Notes: generated from the letters alone by a model not told the origin. DNA of 64,000 nt from Microbacterium sp. Marseille-Q6648 (GCF_943181415.1 NZ_CALPBZ010000002.1:310001-374000); one strand, 5' to 3'. Positions 25,741 to 35,257 are shown, numbered from the stretch's first letter. Program-made: numbers and translations.

Positions 25741-27007
25741 CCCGCAGGTCGCGTTCTACGGAGACGACTTCACCGGAAGCGTCGACGTGCTGCTGCAGTT
25801 CGCGCGCCGCGGCTGGCGCGGACGCCTCTTCGTGGGCGTTCCCGACGCCGCACTGCTCGACGCTGCAGCTCGGGAGTGCGACGTCGTGGGAATCGCCGGG
25901 ATCGCCCGATCGCTCCCGACCGGCGACCTCGACCGCGAGGTGCGCCCGGCGTTCGAGGCGCTGCTGCGGCTCGGCCCTCACGTGGTGCAGTACAAGGCAT
26001 GCTCGACCGCCGACTCGTCGCCCGCGATCGGCAGCCTCGGCCGGGTGATCGAGATCGGCCGGGACGTCGTCGGCGAGGGCACGGTGCCCCTGCTGTTCGC
26101 CCAGCCGGACTTCGGCCGGTACACCCTCTTCGGCCACCACTTCGCGCGTGAGGGATCGGTGGTCCACCGACTCGACCGGCAGCCGACGATGTCGACGCAC
26201 CCGTCCACGCCGATGACGGAATCTGATCTGGCCCGGCACCTGTCGCAGCAGACCGCACTCCCGATCGGCGGCATCCCCTTCACCTCGTACCGCACCCCCT
26301 CTGCGCTGCGCGACGACCTTCGGGCCTCGGATGCCGCAGCCGTCGTCCTGGACGCCGCCGACGACGCCCACCTCATCCTCATCGGCGAGGCCGTCCTGGG
26401 GCTCCCGGCACCGGTGTTCGCACTCGGCTCCGGCGGGCTGTCGCACGGGCTCGCTGCGGCGCGGCCCGGTCCCGGCGGCGGGGTGCCGTCGTCGACGCCG
26501 TCGCGGGGACCCGTGCTCGCGGTGTCGGGTAGCAGGTCCGCGACGACGCGCCGTCAGATGGATGTCGCGGCGGACGCCGGCTGGCTGACCGGCCCTCTGC
26601 CGGCAGACCCGGCATCCCTGCCCGACACCCTGGGCCGGGTCGTCGACGCGCTCGCCGCGGGCCGCAGCGTGGCTCTCGGATCGGACGGCGCCGACCTGTC
26701 GCACGCTGGGGCCGACGCCCTGCCGGCGATCGCCCGCGCCGCGGCGGTCGTCATCGACGAGGCCGTCAGGGCGCGCGCCACGCGGCGCGTGATCGTCTGC
26801 GGCGGCGACACCTCGAGCCGGGTCGTGACCCTCCTCGGCGTCTCGTCGCTGTCGCTCGCGGCGAACCCGACGGCGAACGTCGTTCTGCTGACCGCGCAGT
26901 CGGCGGACCCCGCGATCGACGGCCTCGAGATGCTCCTCAAGGGCGGGCAGGTGGGCGACGACGACCTCTTCGTCGCGACCCGGGCGCTCGGCGGCGGTCC
27001 CGCGTGA
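25733..27007 (+). CDS. oiaK: Four-carbon acid sugar kinase family (DUF1537), probable 3-oxo-isoapionate kinase
   Basis: 424 residues. The GTG start is placed inside the RuBisCO-like gene, 8-nt overlap, because homology begins at once with the substrate-domain motif AFYGDDFTGS (residues 7-16). N-terminal sugar-binding domain (Asp11, Asp12; KACSTADSSPAIGS) and C-terminal nucleotide-binding domain (LAVSGSRSATTRRQ; VCGGDTSSRV; GLEMLLKGGQVG). The family phosphorylates acid sugars such as threonate, erythronate and 3-oxo-isoapionate. Beside a RuBisCO-like protein and with ApnO encoded 22 kb away, OiaK is the best reading: ATP + 3-oxo-isoapionate to the 4-phosphate. Family firm; substrate inferred. 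Confidence 0.85.
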   Translation: MCSPQVAFYGDDFTGSVDVLLQFARRGWRGRLFVGVPDAALLDAAARECDVVGIAGIARSLPTGDLDREVRPAFEALLRLGPHVVQYKACSTADSSPAIGSLGRVIEIGRDVVGEGTVPLLFAQPDFGRYTLFGHHFAREGSVVHRLDRQPTMSTHPSTPMTESDLARHLSQQTALPIGGIPFTSYRTPSALRDDLRASDAAAVVLDAADDAHLILIGEAVLGLPAPVFALGSGGLSHGLAAARPGPGGGVPSSTPSRGPVLAVSGSRSATTRRQMDVAADAGWLTGPLPADPASLPDTLGRVVDALAAGRSVALGSDGADLSHAGADALPAIARAAAVVIDEAVRARATRRVIVCGGDTSSRVVTLLGVSSLSLAANPTANVVLLTAQSADPAIDGLEMLLKGGQVGDDDLFVATRALGGGPA

Positions 27008-29841
27008 GCATCGCCGTTCGACGCCGTGTGCCGGCCGGTGTGGCCGCCGCGGTCGCCGAGGCGTCTCGTCTCAAGACCGGCGCGCTGGACCGCGCGGCGT
27101 ACGCGCCCGACGCGTCGCACTACCTGCGCACGCCCGAGGCGGTCATCGTTGCCGCCGATGCCGCGGAGGTGGGGCGCGTCATGCGCGCCGCGTCCGAGTC
27201 GCGCATGCCTCTCACGTTCCGTTCGGGCGGTACGAGCCTGTCGGGCCAAGCCGCGGGCGACGGGCTGCTCGTCGACGTCCGGCGCGGCTTCCGCGACATC
27301 GAGGTGACCCACGGCGGGCGCCGCGTGCGGGCACAGCCCGGCGCCACGGTCCGGCAGGTGAACGCGCGCCTGGCGCCCTACGGGTTCCGCCTGGGCCCCG
27401 ACCCCGCCAGCGAGGCGGCGTGCACCATCGGCGGAGTGGTCAACAACAACTCCAGCGGCATGGCATGCGGCACGGACGAGAACACCTACCGCACGCTGGA
27501 GTCGCTCGTCTTCGTCCTCCCCTCCGGCACGGTGGTCGACACCGCCGCGCCCGACGCCGACTCCGCGCTGGCCGCCGCCGAGCCCGACCTGGTGGACGCC
27601 CTCCTGCGGCTGCGCCGACGAGTGGTGTCGAACCCGTCGTCGGTCGACAGCATCCGCCGCTCCTTCGCGATGAAGAACACGATGGGCTACGGGGTCAACG
27701 CCTTCCTCGACCACTCCACGCCCGCCCAGCTGCTGGCCCATCTGGTGATCGGCAGCGAGGGGACGCTCGCCTTCGTGGCGGAGGCGACCTACCGAACCGT
27801 GCCGGTGCGCCCGCGGGTCGCCACGGCACTGGCGGTCTTCGACGACCTGGATGCCGCGACGCGGGCGCTCCCCCGGCTGGTCGAGACCGGCGCGGCCACG
27901 CTCGAGCTCATGGACGCCACCTCGCTGCGCGTGGGGCAGCGATCGGCCGGAGCGCCTTCGCAGATCCTGGGCTTCGAGGTGCGCGACGAGGCGGCGCTGC
28001 TGATCGAGTACCACGCGTTCGAGGAGGACGAGCTGTCGCAGAGCATCGCCGAGGGCGACCGCGCGCTCGCCTCGCACCGCCTGCGCGCACCCGCCCCGCT
28101 CGTCACCGACGCGGCGATGCGCACTGCCGCCTGGAAGCTCCGGAAGGGCCTGTACGCCTCGGTCGCCGGCGCCCGCCCGAGCGGAACCACGGCCCTGCTC
28201 GAGGACGTGGTGGTCCCCGTCCCTGAACTCGCCGCCACGTGCGCCGCGCTCCAGCACCTCTTCGCCCGTCACGGCTACGACGACAGCGTGATCTTCGGTC
28301 ACGCCAAGGACGGCAACATCCACTTCATGCTGACCGACCGCTTCGACAGCGACCGGCAGCTGGCTCGTTTCGCGGGCTTCACCGAGGACATGGTCGACCT
28401 CGTCCTCGCAGCCGGCGGCAATCTGAAGGCCGAGCACGGCACCGGGCGGGCGATGGCGCCGTACGTCCGACGGCAGTACGGCGACGAGCTGTACGACGTG
28501 ATGTGCGAGCTCAAGCGGGCCTGCGATCCCGCCGGCATCCTCAACCCCGGGGTCATCATCGACGACGACCCCGACGCGCACATGCGGCAGATCAAGCCGG
28601 CGGTGTCGATCGAAGCCGAGGTCGACCGGTGCGTCGAGTGCGGATACTGCGAGCCGGTCTGCCCGTCGAAGGATCTCACCCTCACCCCGCGGCAGCGCAT
28701 CGTGGCCCGCCGCGCGATCGCCCGCGCCGAAGCCGCCGGCGATCGCGACCTCGTCCGCGAGCTGGAACGGGAGTACGACTACGCCGCAGTCCAGACCTGC
28801 GCCGTGGACGGCATGTGCCAGACGGCGTGCCCGGTGCTGATCAACACCGGCAGCCTCGTCAAACGGCTGCGCCGCGAGAGCGCCGGCGCGCTCGCCGATG
28901 CCGCGTGGGCGGGTGCCGCCCGCGGGTGGGGGCCTGCGAGCCGCGCCGCGGGCTCGGCGCTCACCGCGGCGCGCCACGCGCCGGCCGGACTCGTCACGGC
29001 CGCGACCGAGGTCGGCCGCGCCGTCCTCGGCGACGAGGTCGTCCCGCGCTACTCCGAGGATCTGCCGCGGGGTGGTGCGCCGCGCTCCAGGCTGGGGCCC
29101 GAGATCGGCTCCGGATCGCAACCGCCCGTCGCGGTGTACCTGCCGGCCTGCGTGAACACGATGTTCGGGCCCGCCGACGAGGGGGTCGGCGTCGCCGAGG
29201 CCTTCCGCCGGCTGGCCGAGCGCGCCGGCATCCGTCTGGTCGTGCCCGACGGGATCGACGCACTCTGCTGCAGCACTCCGTGGACGTCGAAGGGGCACGC
29301 GGCCGGGCGCGCGATCATGCTCGAGCGTGTGGCCTCCGCCGTGGCCGAGGTCACACGCGGCGGTGAGCTGACCCTCGTCACGGATGCCTCGAGCTGCACC
29401 GAGGGCTTCATCCACCTTCTCGCCGATGCGGGGGTGACGGCCCGCGTCGAAGACGCCGTCGCGTTCGCCGAGCGCGAGCTGCTCCCCCGCCTGGGCGAGG
29501 TCTCGCCGCTGGTGGCGAGCCTGGCCCTGCATCCGACGTGCTCATCCGCCCAGCTGGGGCTCGATCCGTCGCTGCGCCGGGTGGCCGAAGCGGTCGCGGT
29601 CGACGTCGTGGTGCCGGAGTCGTGGGGCTGCTGCGCGTTCGCGGGCGACCGCGGGATGCTGCATCCCGAACTCACGGCTTCGGCGACCGCCGCCGAAGCA
29701 GCCGAGGTGCGGTCCCTCGGCGCCGAGGCGCACGCGTCGTGCAACCGCACATGCGAGCTCGGGATGACGCGAGCCACCGGCGCGGACTACCGCCATGTGC
29801 TCGAGCTGCTCGAAGAGGCGACGCGCCCCACCGTCGGTTGA
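27004..29841 (+). CDS. FAD-binding and iron-sulfur oxidoreductase, GlcD-GlcF-type fusion (glycolate/2-hydroxyacid oxidase)
   Basis: 945 residues from a GTG overlapping the kinase stop (GTGA). N-terminal FAD-PCMH domain (LTFRSGGTSLSGQA; GGVVNNNSSGM), FAD-oxidase C-terminal domain (FGHAKDGNIHF; KAEHGTGRAMAP), then two 4Fe-4S motifs (Cys543, 546, 549, 553; Cys599, 605, 609) and two CCG-type domains (LCCSTPW; GCCAFAGDRG). This is GlcD and GlcF fused in one chain; relatives oxidise D-lactate, glycolate or D-2-hydroxyglutarate and pass electrons to quinone or another acceptor. As last gene after the RuBisCO-like protein, glycolate to glyoxylate is the most economical role. D-lactate is the main alternative. 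Confidence 0.87.
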   Translation: MSIAVRRRVPAGVAAAVAEASRLKTGALDRAAYAPDASHYLRTPEAVIVAADAAEVGRVMRAASESRMPLTFRSGGTSLSGQAAGDGLLVDVRRGFRDIEVTHGGRRVRAQPGATVRQVNARLAPYGFRLGPDPASEAACTIGGVVNNNSSGMACGTDENTYRTLESLVFVLPSGTVVDTAAPDADSALAAAEPDLVDALLRLRRRVVSNPSSVDSIRRSFAMKNTMGYGVNAFLDHSTPAQLLAHLVIGSEGTLAFVAEATYRTVPVRPRVATALAVFDDLDAATRALPRLVETGAATLELMDATSLRVGQRSAGAPSQILGFEVRDEAALLIEYHAFEEDELSQSIAEGDRALASHRLRAPAPLVTDAAMRTAAWKLRKGLYASVAGARPSGTTALLEDVVVPVPELAATCAALQHLFARHGYDDSVIFGHAKDGNIHFMLTDRFDSDRQLARFAGFTEDMVDLVLAAGGNLKAEHGTGRAMAPYVRRQYGDELYDVMCELKRACDPAGILNPGVIIDDDPDAHMRQIKPAVSIEAEVDRCVECGYCEPVCPSKDLTLTPRQRIVARRAIARAEAAGDRDLVRELEREYDYAAVQTCAVDGMCQTACPVLINTGSLVKRLRRESAGALADAAWAGAARGWGPASRAAGSALTAARHAPAGLVTAATEVGRAVLGDEVVPRYSEDLPRGGAPRSRLGPEIGSGSQPPVAVYLPACVNTMFGPADEGVGVAEAFRRLAERAGIRLVVPDGIDALCCSTPWTSKGHAAGRAIMLERVASAVAEVTRGGELTLVTDASSCTEGFIHLLADAGVTARVEDAVAFAERELLPRLGEVSPLVASLALHPTCSSAQLGLDPSLRRVAEAVAVDVVVPESWGCCAFAGDRGMLHPELTASATAAEAAEVRSLGAEAHASCNRTCELGMTRATGADYRHVLELLEEATRPTVG

Positions 29842-29862
29842 AGCCGTCGACGTCGAGCGGGA

Positions 29863-30870
29863 TCAGCGGCCGGTGGATTCCCGGACGACGAGCTCGGGCC
29901 GGAACCGGATGCGACGCTCGTGCCCGCCGTCGGGGTCCGCGAGGTCCTTCAGCAGCAGGTCGACGGCGGAGTAGCCGATGAGGTGCGCCGGCTGGCGGAT
30001 CGAGCTCAGCGGCACGACGGTGGCCGCGGCGAAGTCGATGTCGTCGTAGCCGATGAGCGCGATGTCGTCGGGCACGCGGACGTCGGCCATGAGGGCGAAC
30101 GCCTGCAGCACGCCGACGGCCAGCAGGTCGTTGGCGGCGAACACCGCATCGGGCCGGTCGGCCGGATCCCGCGCGAGCAGCTGCTCACCGGCATCCCTTC
30201 CCTGCAGCACGGTCAGGGCGGGCATCTCGATCACCTCCAGCGACGCGCCGGGATGCGCGGCGACCGCGTGGCGCGCTCCTTCCAGACGGTCCACGACCTG
30301 CCTCGTCGAGCGCGGCCCGCCGACGAAGGCGATGCGGCGGCGTCCCTGCTCGATGAGGTGCGCCACCGCGAGGTGACCACCCTCGACGTCATCGACGGCG
30401 ACGGATCCGAATCCGGCATCCTCGACCTCGCGGTCGACGAGGATCACCGGCACGCCGCCGTCGCGCAGTCGCTCGAGCAGCCCGAGGTCGTCGGTCGTCG
30501 GAGTCACGAGCACGCCGTTGACCCGCTGCTCGCGGAACAGGTCGATGTACGCGGTCTCGCGGTCCTGCCGCTCGTCGCTGTTGCCGAGCAGCACCGTCAT
30601 GCCGCCCTCGGCAGCGCGCGCCTCTGCGCCGCGGGCGACCTCGGCGAAGAACGGGTTGCCCACGTCGAGCACGATGAGGCCGATGCTGCGGCTGCGGCCG
30701 GCCCGCAGCTGGCGCGCCGCGTCGTTGCGGACGAAACCGAGGTCGGCGATGGCCTTCTGCACCCGGGCGACGGTCTCGGGCGCGACCTTCGCCGGACGAT
30801 TGAGGACGTTCGAGACGGTGCCCACCGAGACGGATGCCGCGAGCGCGACATCGCGAACGCTCACCGCCAT
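29863..30870 (-). CDS. LacI-family regulator, likely controller of the rhamnose regulon
   Basis: 335 residues; ATG preceded by GAGAGGAG. Helix-turn-helix VSVRDVALAASVSVGTVSNVLN, hinge RQLRAGRSRS, then sugar-binding domain ending FRPELVVREST. It lies 90 nt downstream of the second GH78 gene, on the same strand, and converges with the GlcDF gene. Three near-identical LacI-type sites (TGAAACGnTTCA) precede the adjacent rhamnosidase, the second importer and rhaM, so this protein is the natural candidate repressor, with rhamnose or a derivative as inducer. Clear paralogue of the LacI gene at 6849-7859. Confidence 0.93.
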   Translation of the reverse strand: MAVSVRDVALAASVSVGTVSNVLNRPAKVAPETVARVQKAIADLGFVRNDAARQLRAGRSRSIGLIVLDVGNPFFAEVARGAEARAAEGGMTVLLGNSDERQDRETAYIDLFREQRVNGVLVTPTTDDLGLLERLRDGGVPVILVDREVEDAGFGSVAVDDVEGGHLAVAHLIEQGRRRIAFVGGPRSTRQVVDRLEGARHAVAAHPGASLEVIEMPALTVLQGRDAGEQLLARDPADRPDAVFAANDLLAVGVLQAFALMADVRVPDDIALIGYDDIDFAAATVVPLSSIRQPAHLIGYSAVDLLLKDLADPDGGHERRIRFRPELVVRESTGR

Positions 30871-30960
30871 GGTGCTTCTCCTCTCGCGCGCCGGCGCGCG
30901 GTCGGGCACGCTCGTCTGGGCCGAGTGTAGGGCACGGGAGGACCTCCGAAGCCCGCTCGC

Positions 30961-33648
30961 CTAGGCCTGCGCGAGGTCGGCCACCCGCGCCACCGCGGGC
31001 TCGGTCACACGGATCCGGTGCCTCCCGTGGGTCAGCTCATCGGGCGCCGGCGCATCGTCGACCGTGACCACGGAGTCCGGTCCGACGGGCAGGTCCAGTC
31101 GTGCGCGAGCACCGAAGGGCACCTCGAGTACCGCCTCGAGCGCTCCCCCGTCGATGCGCCAGTCGATCGAGAGGACGCCCAGCCGCGTGTCGATCGTCGC
31201 CGCGGCGTGATCGAGCCCGTCCGCGGGGCGGGGCGCCACGTGAACGAGCCGGTAGCCGGGCTCGTCGATGTCGGGGGCCAGCCCCGCGACCGTCCGGTAG
31301 ACCCAGTCGATCATCGCGCCGTACGCGTAGTGGTTGAACGACAGCATGCTGCCGCCCTCTCCGCTGCTGTCCTCCGAGCTCGGCTCGGCGTCCATCGCCC
31401 CGCTGTGGATCGAGCCGTCCGGAAGGATCGCGTCCCACCGCTCCCACACGGTCGTCGCACCGCGGTCGACCTGGTACAGCCAGGACGGCGCCTCGCGACG
31501 CAGCAGCATGAGGAACGCCTCGTCGAGGTGCCCGGCTCGCGACAGTGCGAACAGCACCAGCGGGGTGCCGAGGAACCCGGTGGCGATCCGCCCGCGCTCG
31601 GCGCGGACGTTCGCTGCGAGCTCGCGCGCGATCTCGGGACGTCGCGCGGCGGGCGCGATGTCGAACTCCAGCGCCAGTGCCGCACCGGTCTGGGTCGTCA
31701 CGGCCTCGGCTCCCCACCGATCCCACGTGGCCGCGGCCACACGATCGGCCAGCGCCTCGTACTCCGACGCGCGCGCGGCCTCGCCGACGGTCCGTTCGGC
31801 GCGGGCGAGCAGGCGCGCCGAGCGGACATAGAACGCGTTGGCGACGTAGTCGCTCGACACCTTCGCCTGCCACGGCCGCTCACCGGGGGCGTCCGGGTCG
31901 AGCCAGTCGCCGTACTGGAAGCGCTCGGTGGGCAGCACCACGTCGTCGCCCGCCCTCCGGCGCAGGTGCTCGACCCACCGCCGCATGCTGTCGAGCTGCC
32001 GCGTGAGGATCTCGTCCGACCCGTACGACTCGTATACGGCCAGCGGGACGATCGTGGCGGCATCCGCCCACCCGGCCCGTCCCATGTTGGGGATGGGCGC
32101 ACCGCCCATGCTGATGTCGACCGGGCGGATGATGTCGGGCACGACCGAGGGCACTCCGCCCTCATCTGTCTGGTCGATCTCCAGATCGCGCAGCCACGAC
32201 GCCCAGAACGCCTCGGAGTCCATGAGCGTCGATGCGGTGGCGACGAACGCCTGGGCGTCGCCGGTCCAGCCGAGCCGCTCGTCCCGCTGCGGGCAGTCGG
32301 TCGGGACCGAGACGAAGTTGTCGCGCTGCGACCAGAAAACGTTGGAATGGAAACGATCGAGCGCGGCGTGCGAGGAGTGGAACGAGCTCCGCGCGGGGAG
32401 GTCGCTCGAGATCGCCACCGCGACGGCCGAGACCACCTCGGCGCCCGTCACCTCGGCATACCGGAACCCGTGGAAGGTAAAGACGGGTTCGAGGACGTGC
32501 TCACCGTCGCGATCGAGGATGTACACGTCCGTCGCCTTCGCCGATCTCAGCGCCGCCGTGTGCAGCGCCCCCGAGGGCTCGAGCACCTCGGCGTGACGGA
32601 TCTCGACGCGGTCGCCCGACGAACCGCGTACGGTCATGCGCACCCAGCCCGACACGTTCTGCCCTGCGTCCAGCTGCACGCCCTCCTGTCGGGTCGTGGG
32701 CGTCATCGGAAGCTCCGCGACGATGCGGACGGGCGCGGCCAGCCGGGGCTCGAAGAGGTCCATGTCGACGTCGATCGCCTCGACGGGGCCGAAGTCCGCG
32801 CCGTCGAAGCCGGGTTCGTGCACTCGCGGGTCGGCTGCCCGCAGGTCGGTGACCGTCCCGTCGTAGATCGAGGCCGACTGCACAGCTCCGAACCCACCCG
32901 TCCAGCGCGTGTCGGTGGCGACCACGACACGGCCGTCGACCTCGAGCTGAGCGAGCGCGCCGATGCGGTCGCCGTAGATCGCCGAGCGTCGGGCGAATCC
33001 GAAGCTGCCGCGATACCACCCCTCGCCCACGGCGAGCACGATGACGTTCGCACCCTCCCGCAGCAGAGACGTCACGTCGACGGTGTCGATCAGGATGCGC
33101 TCCTGGTACGACGTCCACCCAGGAGTGAGCAGGGCATCGGATGCCGGAACGCCGTTGACCCACGCGTCGACGAGACCGAGCGCACTCAGCCGCAGCCGCG
33201 CGCTGCCCGTGGGACCGGACACGTCGAACTCGCGACGCAGCAGCTGCACCGGCCCGCCGATCGGGCTCGGGATGCCGACCACCCTCGCCTCGAGCGCGGA
33301 ACCGGCGACACCCGCCTCCACCACACAGGTGTCGCTCCACTCGGTCCACCCGTTCGCGGTGGCGATCCGCACGGCGAAGGCGCGGCGCTCGCCGGCACCG
33401 AGGTCGCCCGCCGTGACGCCGATGGAATCCGCACCCTGCACCGTGGGCCGCGGTTCGAGACCGCCGTCGACCTCACCGACACGGAGCTGGTAGCCGACCT
33501 GGCGCGCTGACGGGTCGTCGCTGCGCACCTTCCAGCTGAGGCGCACCGGTCCGGGCGGAACACCGAGCACATCGGAGGCGGTGGCGGCGGACACCTCGAC
33601 CACCCGGGTGCGGGCGTCGACGGTGGATGCAGGCGGCAGCGCGGGCAT
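30961..33648 (-). CDS. Glycoside hydrolase family 78 alpha-L-rhamnosidase (second copy)
   Basis: 895 residues, cytosolic. Same domain plan as the first copy but only moderately similar in sequence. General acid Glu457 in CPQRDERLGWTGD and general base Glu736 in TTVWERWDA. A short Ser/Glu/Gly-rich insertion (EPSSEDSSGEGGS) precedes the MLSFNHYAYGA segment, absent from the first copy. ATG follows GAGAGGA. Its promoter contains a LacI-type operator between the -35 and -10 boxes. Two divergent rhamnosidases suggest different rhamnosyl linkages or aglycones. Confidence 0.93.
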   Translation of the reverse strand: MPALPPASTVDARTRVVEVSAATASDVLGVPPGPVRLSWKVRSDDPSARQVGYQLRVGEVDGGLEPRPTVQGADSIGVTAGDLGAGERRAFAVRIATANGWTEWSDTCVVEAGVAGSALEARVVGIPSPIGGPVQLLRREFDVSGPTGSARLRLSALGLVDAWVNGVPASDALLTPGWTSYQERILIDTVDVTSLLREGANVIVLAVGEGWYRGSFGFARRSAIYGDRIGALAQLEVDGRVVVATDTRWTGGFGAVQSASIYDGTVTDLRAADPRVHEPGFDGADFGPVEAIDVDMDLFEPRLAAPVRIVAELPMTPTTRQEGVQLDAGQNVSGWVRMTVRGSSGDRVEIRHAEVLEPSGALHTAALRSAKATDVYILDRDGEHVLEPVFTFHGFRYAEVTGAEVVSAVAVAISSDLPARSSFHSSHAALDRFHSNVFWSQRDNFVSVPTDCPQRDERLGWTGDAQAFVATASTLMDSEAFWASWLRDLEIDQTDEGGVPSVVPDIIRPVDISMGGAPIPNMGRAGWADAATIVPLAVYESYGSDEILTRQLDSMRRWVEHLRRRAGDDVVLPTERFQYGDWLDPDAPGERPWQAKVSSDYVANAFYVRSARLLARAERTVGEAARASEYEALADRVAAATWDRWGAEAVTTQTGAALALEFDIAPAARRPEIARELAANVRAERGRIATGFLGTPLVLFALSRAGHLDEAFLMLLRREAPSWLYQVDRGATTVWERWDAILPDGSIHSGAMDAEPSSEDSSGEGGSMLSFNHYAYGAMIDWVYRTVAGLAPDIDEPGYRLVHVAPRPADGLDHAAATIDTRLGVLSIDWRIDGGALEAVLEVPFGARARLDLPVGPDSVVTVDDAPAPDELTHGRHRIRVTEPAVARVADLAQA

Positions 33649-33662
33649 GACGTGGTCCTCTC

Positions 33663-33688
33663 GTGCGCGCGCTCCGTCGCGCGCGCAC
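33663..33688 (-). promoter_or_regulatory. Perfect hairpin in the 5' leader of the second rhamnosidase
   Basis: GTGCGCGCGC (33663-33672) pairs exactly with 33679-33688 around a 6-nt loop, 15 nt upstream of the start codon. It could mask or stabilise the leader. Alternating GC also favours Z-form DNA. Function not known. Confidence 0.5.
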
Positions 33689-33692
33689 TGAC

Positions 33693-33721
33693 ATCCTGAA
33701 ACGGTTCAACCGATACGTCAA
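33693..33721 (-). promoter_or_regulatory. Promoter with embedded LacI operator, second rhamnosidase
   Basis: Minus strand: TTGACG (33716-33721), 17-nt spacer, CAGGAT (33693-33698). The operator TGAAACGGTTCA (33697-33708) lies between them, so a bound repressor would block RNA polymerase. Confidence 0.6.
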
Positions 33722-33786
33722 GAGCGACGTCATCGGGAAAGCGATCTCCCGGAAGACGCGGCGGACGACCGTTACCGAAGCGTGAC

Positions 33787-33836
33787 GAAACGATTCAACT
33801 GCACGGTTGACCCCCACCCCGGGCCGGACGTACCGT
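33787..33836 (+). promoter_or_regulatory. Promoter and upstream operator of the second importer
   Basis: Operator-like GAAACGATTC (33787-33796, extended right as TTCAAC), then -35 TTGACC (33807-33812) and -10 TACCGT (33831-33836) with an 18-nt spacer. The operator matches the site before rhaM. Confidence 0.55.
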
Positions 33837-33843
33837 ACGAGGG

Positions 33844-33864
33844 CTGAATGGTTTCAACCATTTC
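33844..33864. promoter_or_regulatory. Second operator of the importer, ATGGTT-TC-AACCAT
   Basis: Perfect 6-bp inverted repeat with a 2-nt centre, extended imperfectly on both sides, placed at the expected transcription start. Its half site (GGTTTCAA) resembles an inverted LacI half site. With the 33787 site it could allow looping or binding of a second regulator. Confidence 0.55.
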
Positions 33865-33925
33865 GCCATCAGGTCCCCGCGAAGATGCGGATTCCCCGCT
33901 CTGCGGCTTTACAAGGAGGTAAAGG

Positions 33926-35257
33926 ATGAGATTCATGCATTCGCGGCGCTCACACGTCGTCGCTGTCGCGGGCGTCGCGCTGATCGCGCTCCCGCTCGCC
34001 GCGTGCTCCGGTGGCGGCGGCGAGAGCGGAAACGGTTCCGGCGATGAGGCGGTCGAGCTGTCGTTCCTCATCGACAACGGCGAACAGACCGTCGCGATGA
34101 TCGAGGCCCTGACCGAGGCGTACACCGCCGAGAACCCGAACGTCACCTTCGACATCGAGCAGCGCCCGGGCGGCGGCGAGGGCGACAACATCGTGAAGAC
34201 CCGTCTGGCCACGGGCGAGATGAACGACCTCTTCCTCTACAACTCCGGCTCGCTGTTCCAGGCCCTGGCGCCCGACCAGAACCTCACCCCGCTCGACGAC
34301 CAGGAGTGGGTCGGTCGCCTCAACGACGCCTTCCGCACGGTCGTCTCCACCGACAACGGCGTGTACGGATCCCCCATCGGCACCTCGATGGCCGGCGCGG
34401 TCCTCTACAACATCCCGCTCTACGAGGAGCTCGGTCTCGAGGTGCCCGAGTCATGGGACGACTTCATCTCCAACAGCGAGGCCATCGCCGAGGCCGGCGA
34501 CGTCGCCCCGATCGCACAGACGTACGGTGACACCTGGACGAGTCAGCTGTTCGTGCTGGGTGACTTCGGCAACGTCTACGCGCAGGACCCGGAGTGGGCG
34601 GAGAAGTACACGGCGAACGAGGCCAAGTACGTCGATCAGCCCGCCCTGCAGGGCTTCGTCAACCAGCAGGAGGCGTTCGAGGCCGACCTGTTCAACGAGG
34701 ACTACGCCTCGGCACTGTACGACGACGGCGTCCGCATGGTCGCCACCGGCGAGGCCGCCCACTACCCGATGCTGACCTTCGCCGTGGGCGTGCTGCAGAA
34801 CTCCTACCCCGACAACCTCGACGACGTGGGCGTGTTCCCGCTGCCCGCGCAGGACGCCGCGGACACGACACTGACGATCTGGATGCCGGCGGGGCTGTAC
34901 ATCCCGACCACCACCGAAGGCGCGGCACTCGAAGCGGCGAAGGACTTCCTCGCCTTCACCGTGACGCCGGAAGGCTGCGACATCCAGGTCGAAGCCGGCG
35001 GCGCCAACGGTCCGCACGTCATCGACGAATGCGCACTGCCCGACGAGGTGCCCCAGCTGGTGAAGGACATGCAGCCGTACTTCGACGAGAACCGCACCGC
35101 GCCCGCGCTGGAGTTCCTGTCGCCCATCAAGGGACCGGCACTCGAGCAGATCACGGTCGAGGTGGGGTCGGGCATCCGCTCCGCCGAGGACGGCGCCGCC
35201 CTCTACGACGAGGACGTCACCAAGCAGGCGCAGCAGTTGGGCATCGAGGGCTGGTGA
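33926..35257 (+). CDS. Sugar ABC transporter solute-binding lipoprotein (family 1)
   Basis: 443 residues with signal peptide and lipobox LPLAAC, Cys27 lipidated, then a Gly/Ser tether. Mature family-1 solute-binding protein (VLYNIPLYEELGLEVPESWDDF; SPIGTSMAGA). AAGGAGGT sits 5 nt before the ATG. First gene of the second importer; its promoter carries LacI-type sites shared with the rhamnosidase and rhaM, so the ligand is likely rhamnose or a rhamnose-containing oligosaccharide (inference). Sequence similarity to the first binding protein is low apart from the fold. Confidence 0.93.
   Translation: MRFMHSRRSHVVAVAGVALIALPLAACSGGGGESGNGSGDEAVELSFLIDNGEQTVAMIEALTEAYTAENPNVTFDIEQRPGGGEGDNIVKTRLATGEMNDLFLYNSGSLFQALAPDQNLTPLDDQEWVGRLNDAFRTVVSTDNGVYGSPIGTSMAGAVLYNIPLYEELGLEVPESWDDFISNSEAIAEAGDVAPIAQTYGDTWTSQLFVLGDFGNVYAQDPEWAEKYTANEAKYVDQPALQGFVNQQEAFEADLFNEDYASALYDDGVRMVATGEAAHYPMLTFAVGVLQNSYPDNLDDVGVFPLPAQDAADTTLTIWMPAGLYIPTTTEGAALEAAKDFLAFTVTPEGCDIQVEAGGANGPHVIDECALPDEVPQLVKDMQPYFDENRTAPALEFLSPIKGPALEQITVEVGSGIRSAEDGAALYDEDVTKQAQQLGIEGW

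Noticed and set aside
26554-29532. A 992-codon open frame on the minus strand
   Set aside because: It is entirely antisense to the kinase and GlcDF genes, has no recognisable domain and a His/Arg/Gly-rich composition typical of high-GC shadow frames.
33663-33688. GC hairpin considered as a terminator
   Set aside because: It lies between promoter and start codon of the rhamnosidase, so a leader element is more likely than a terminator.
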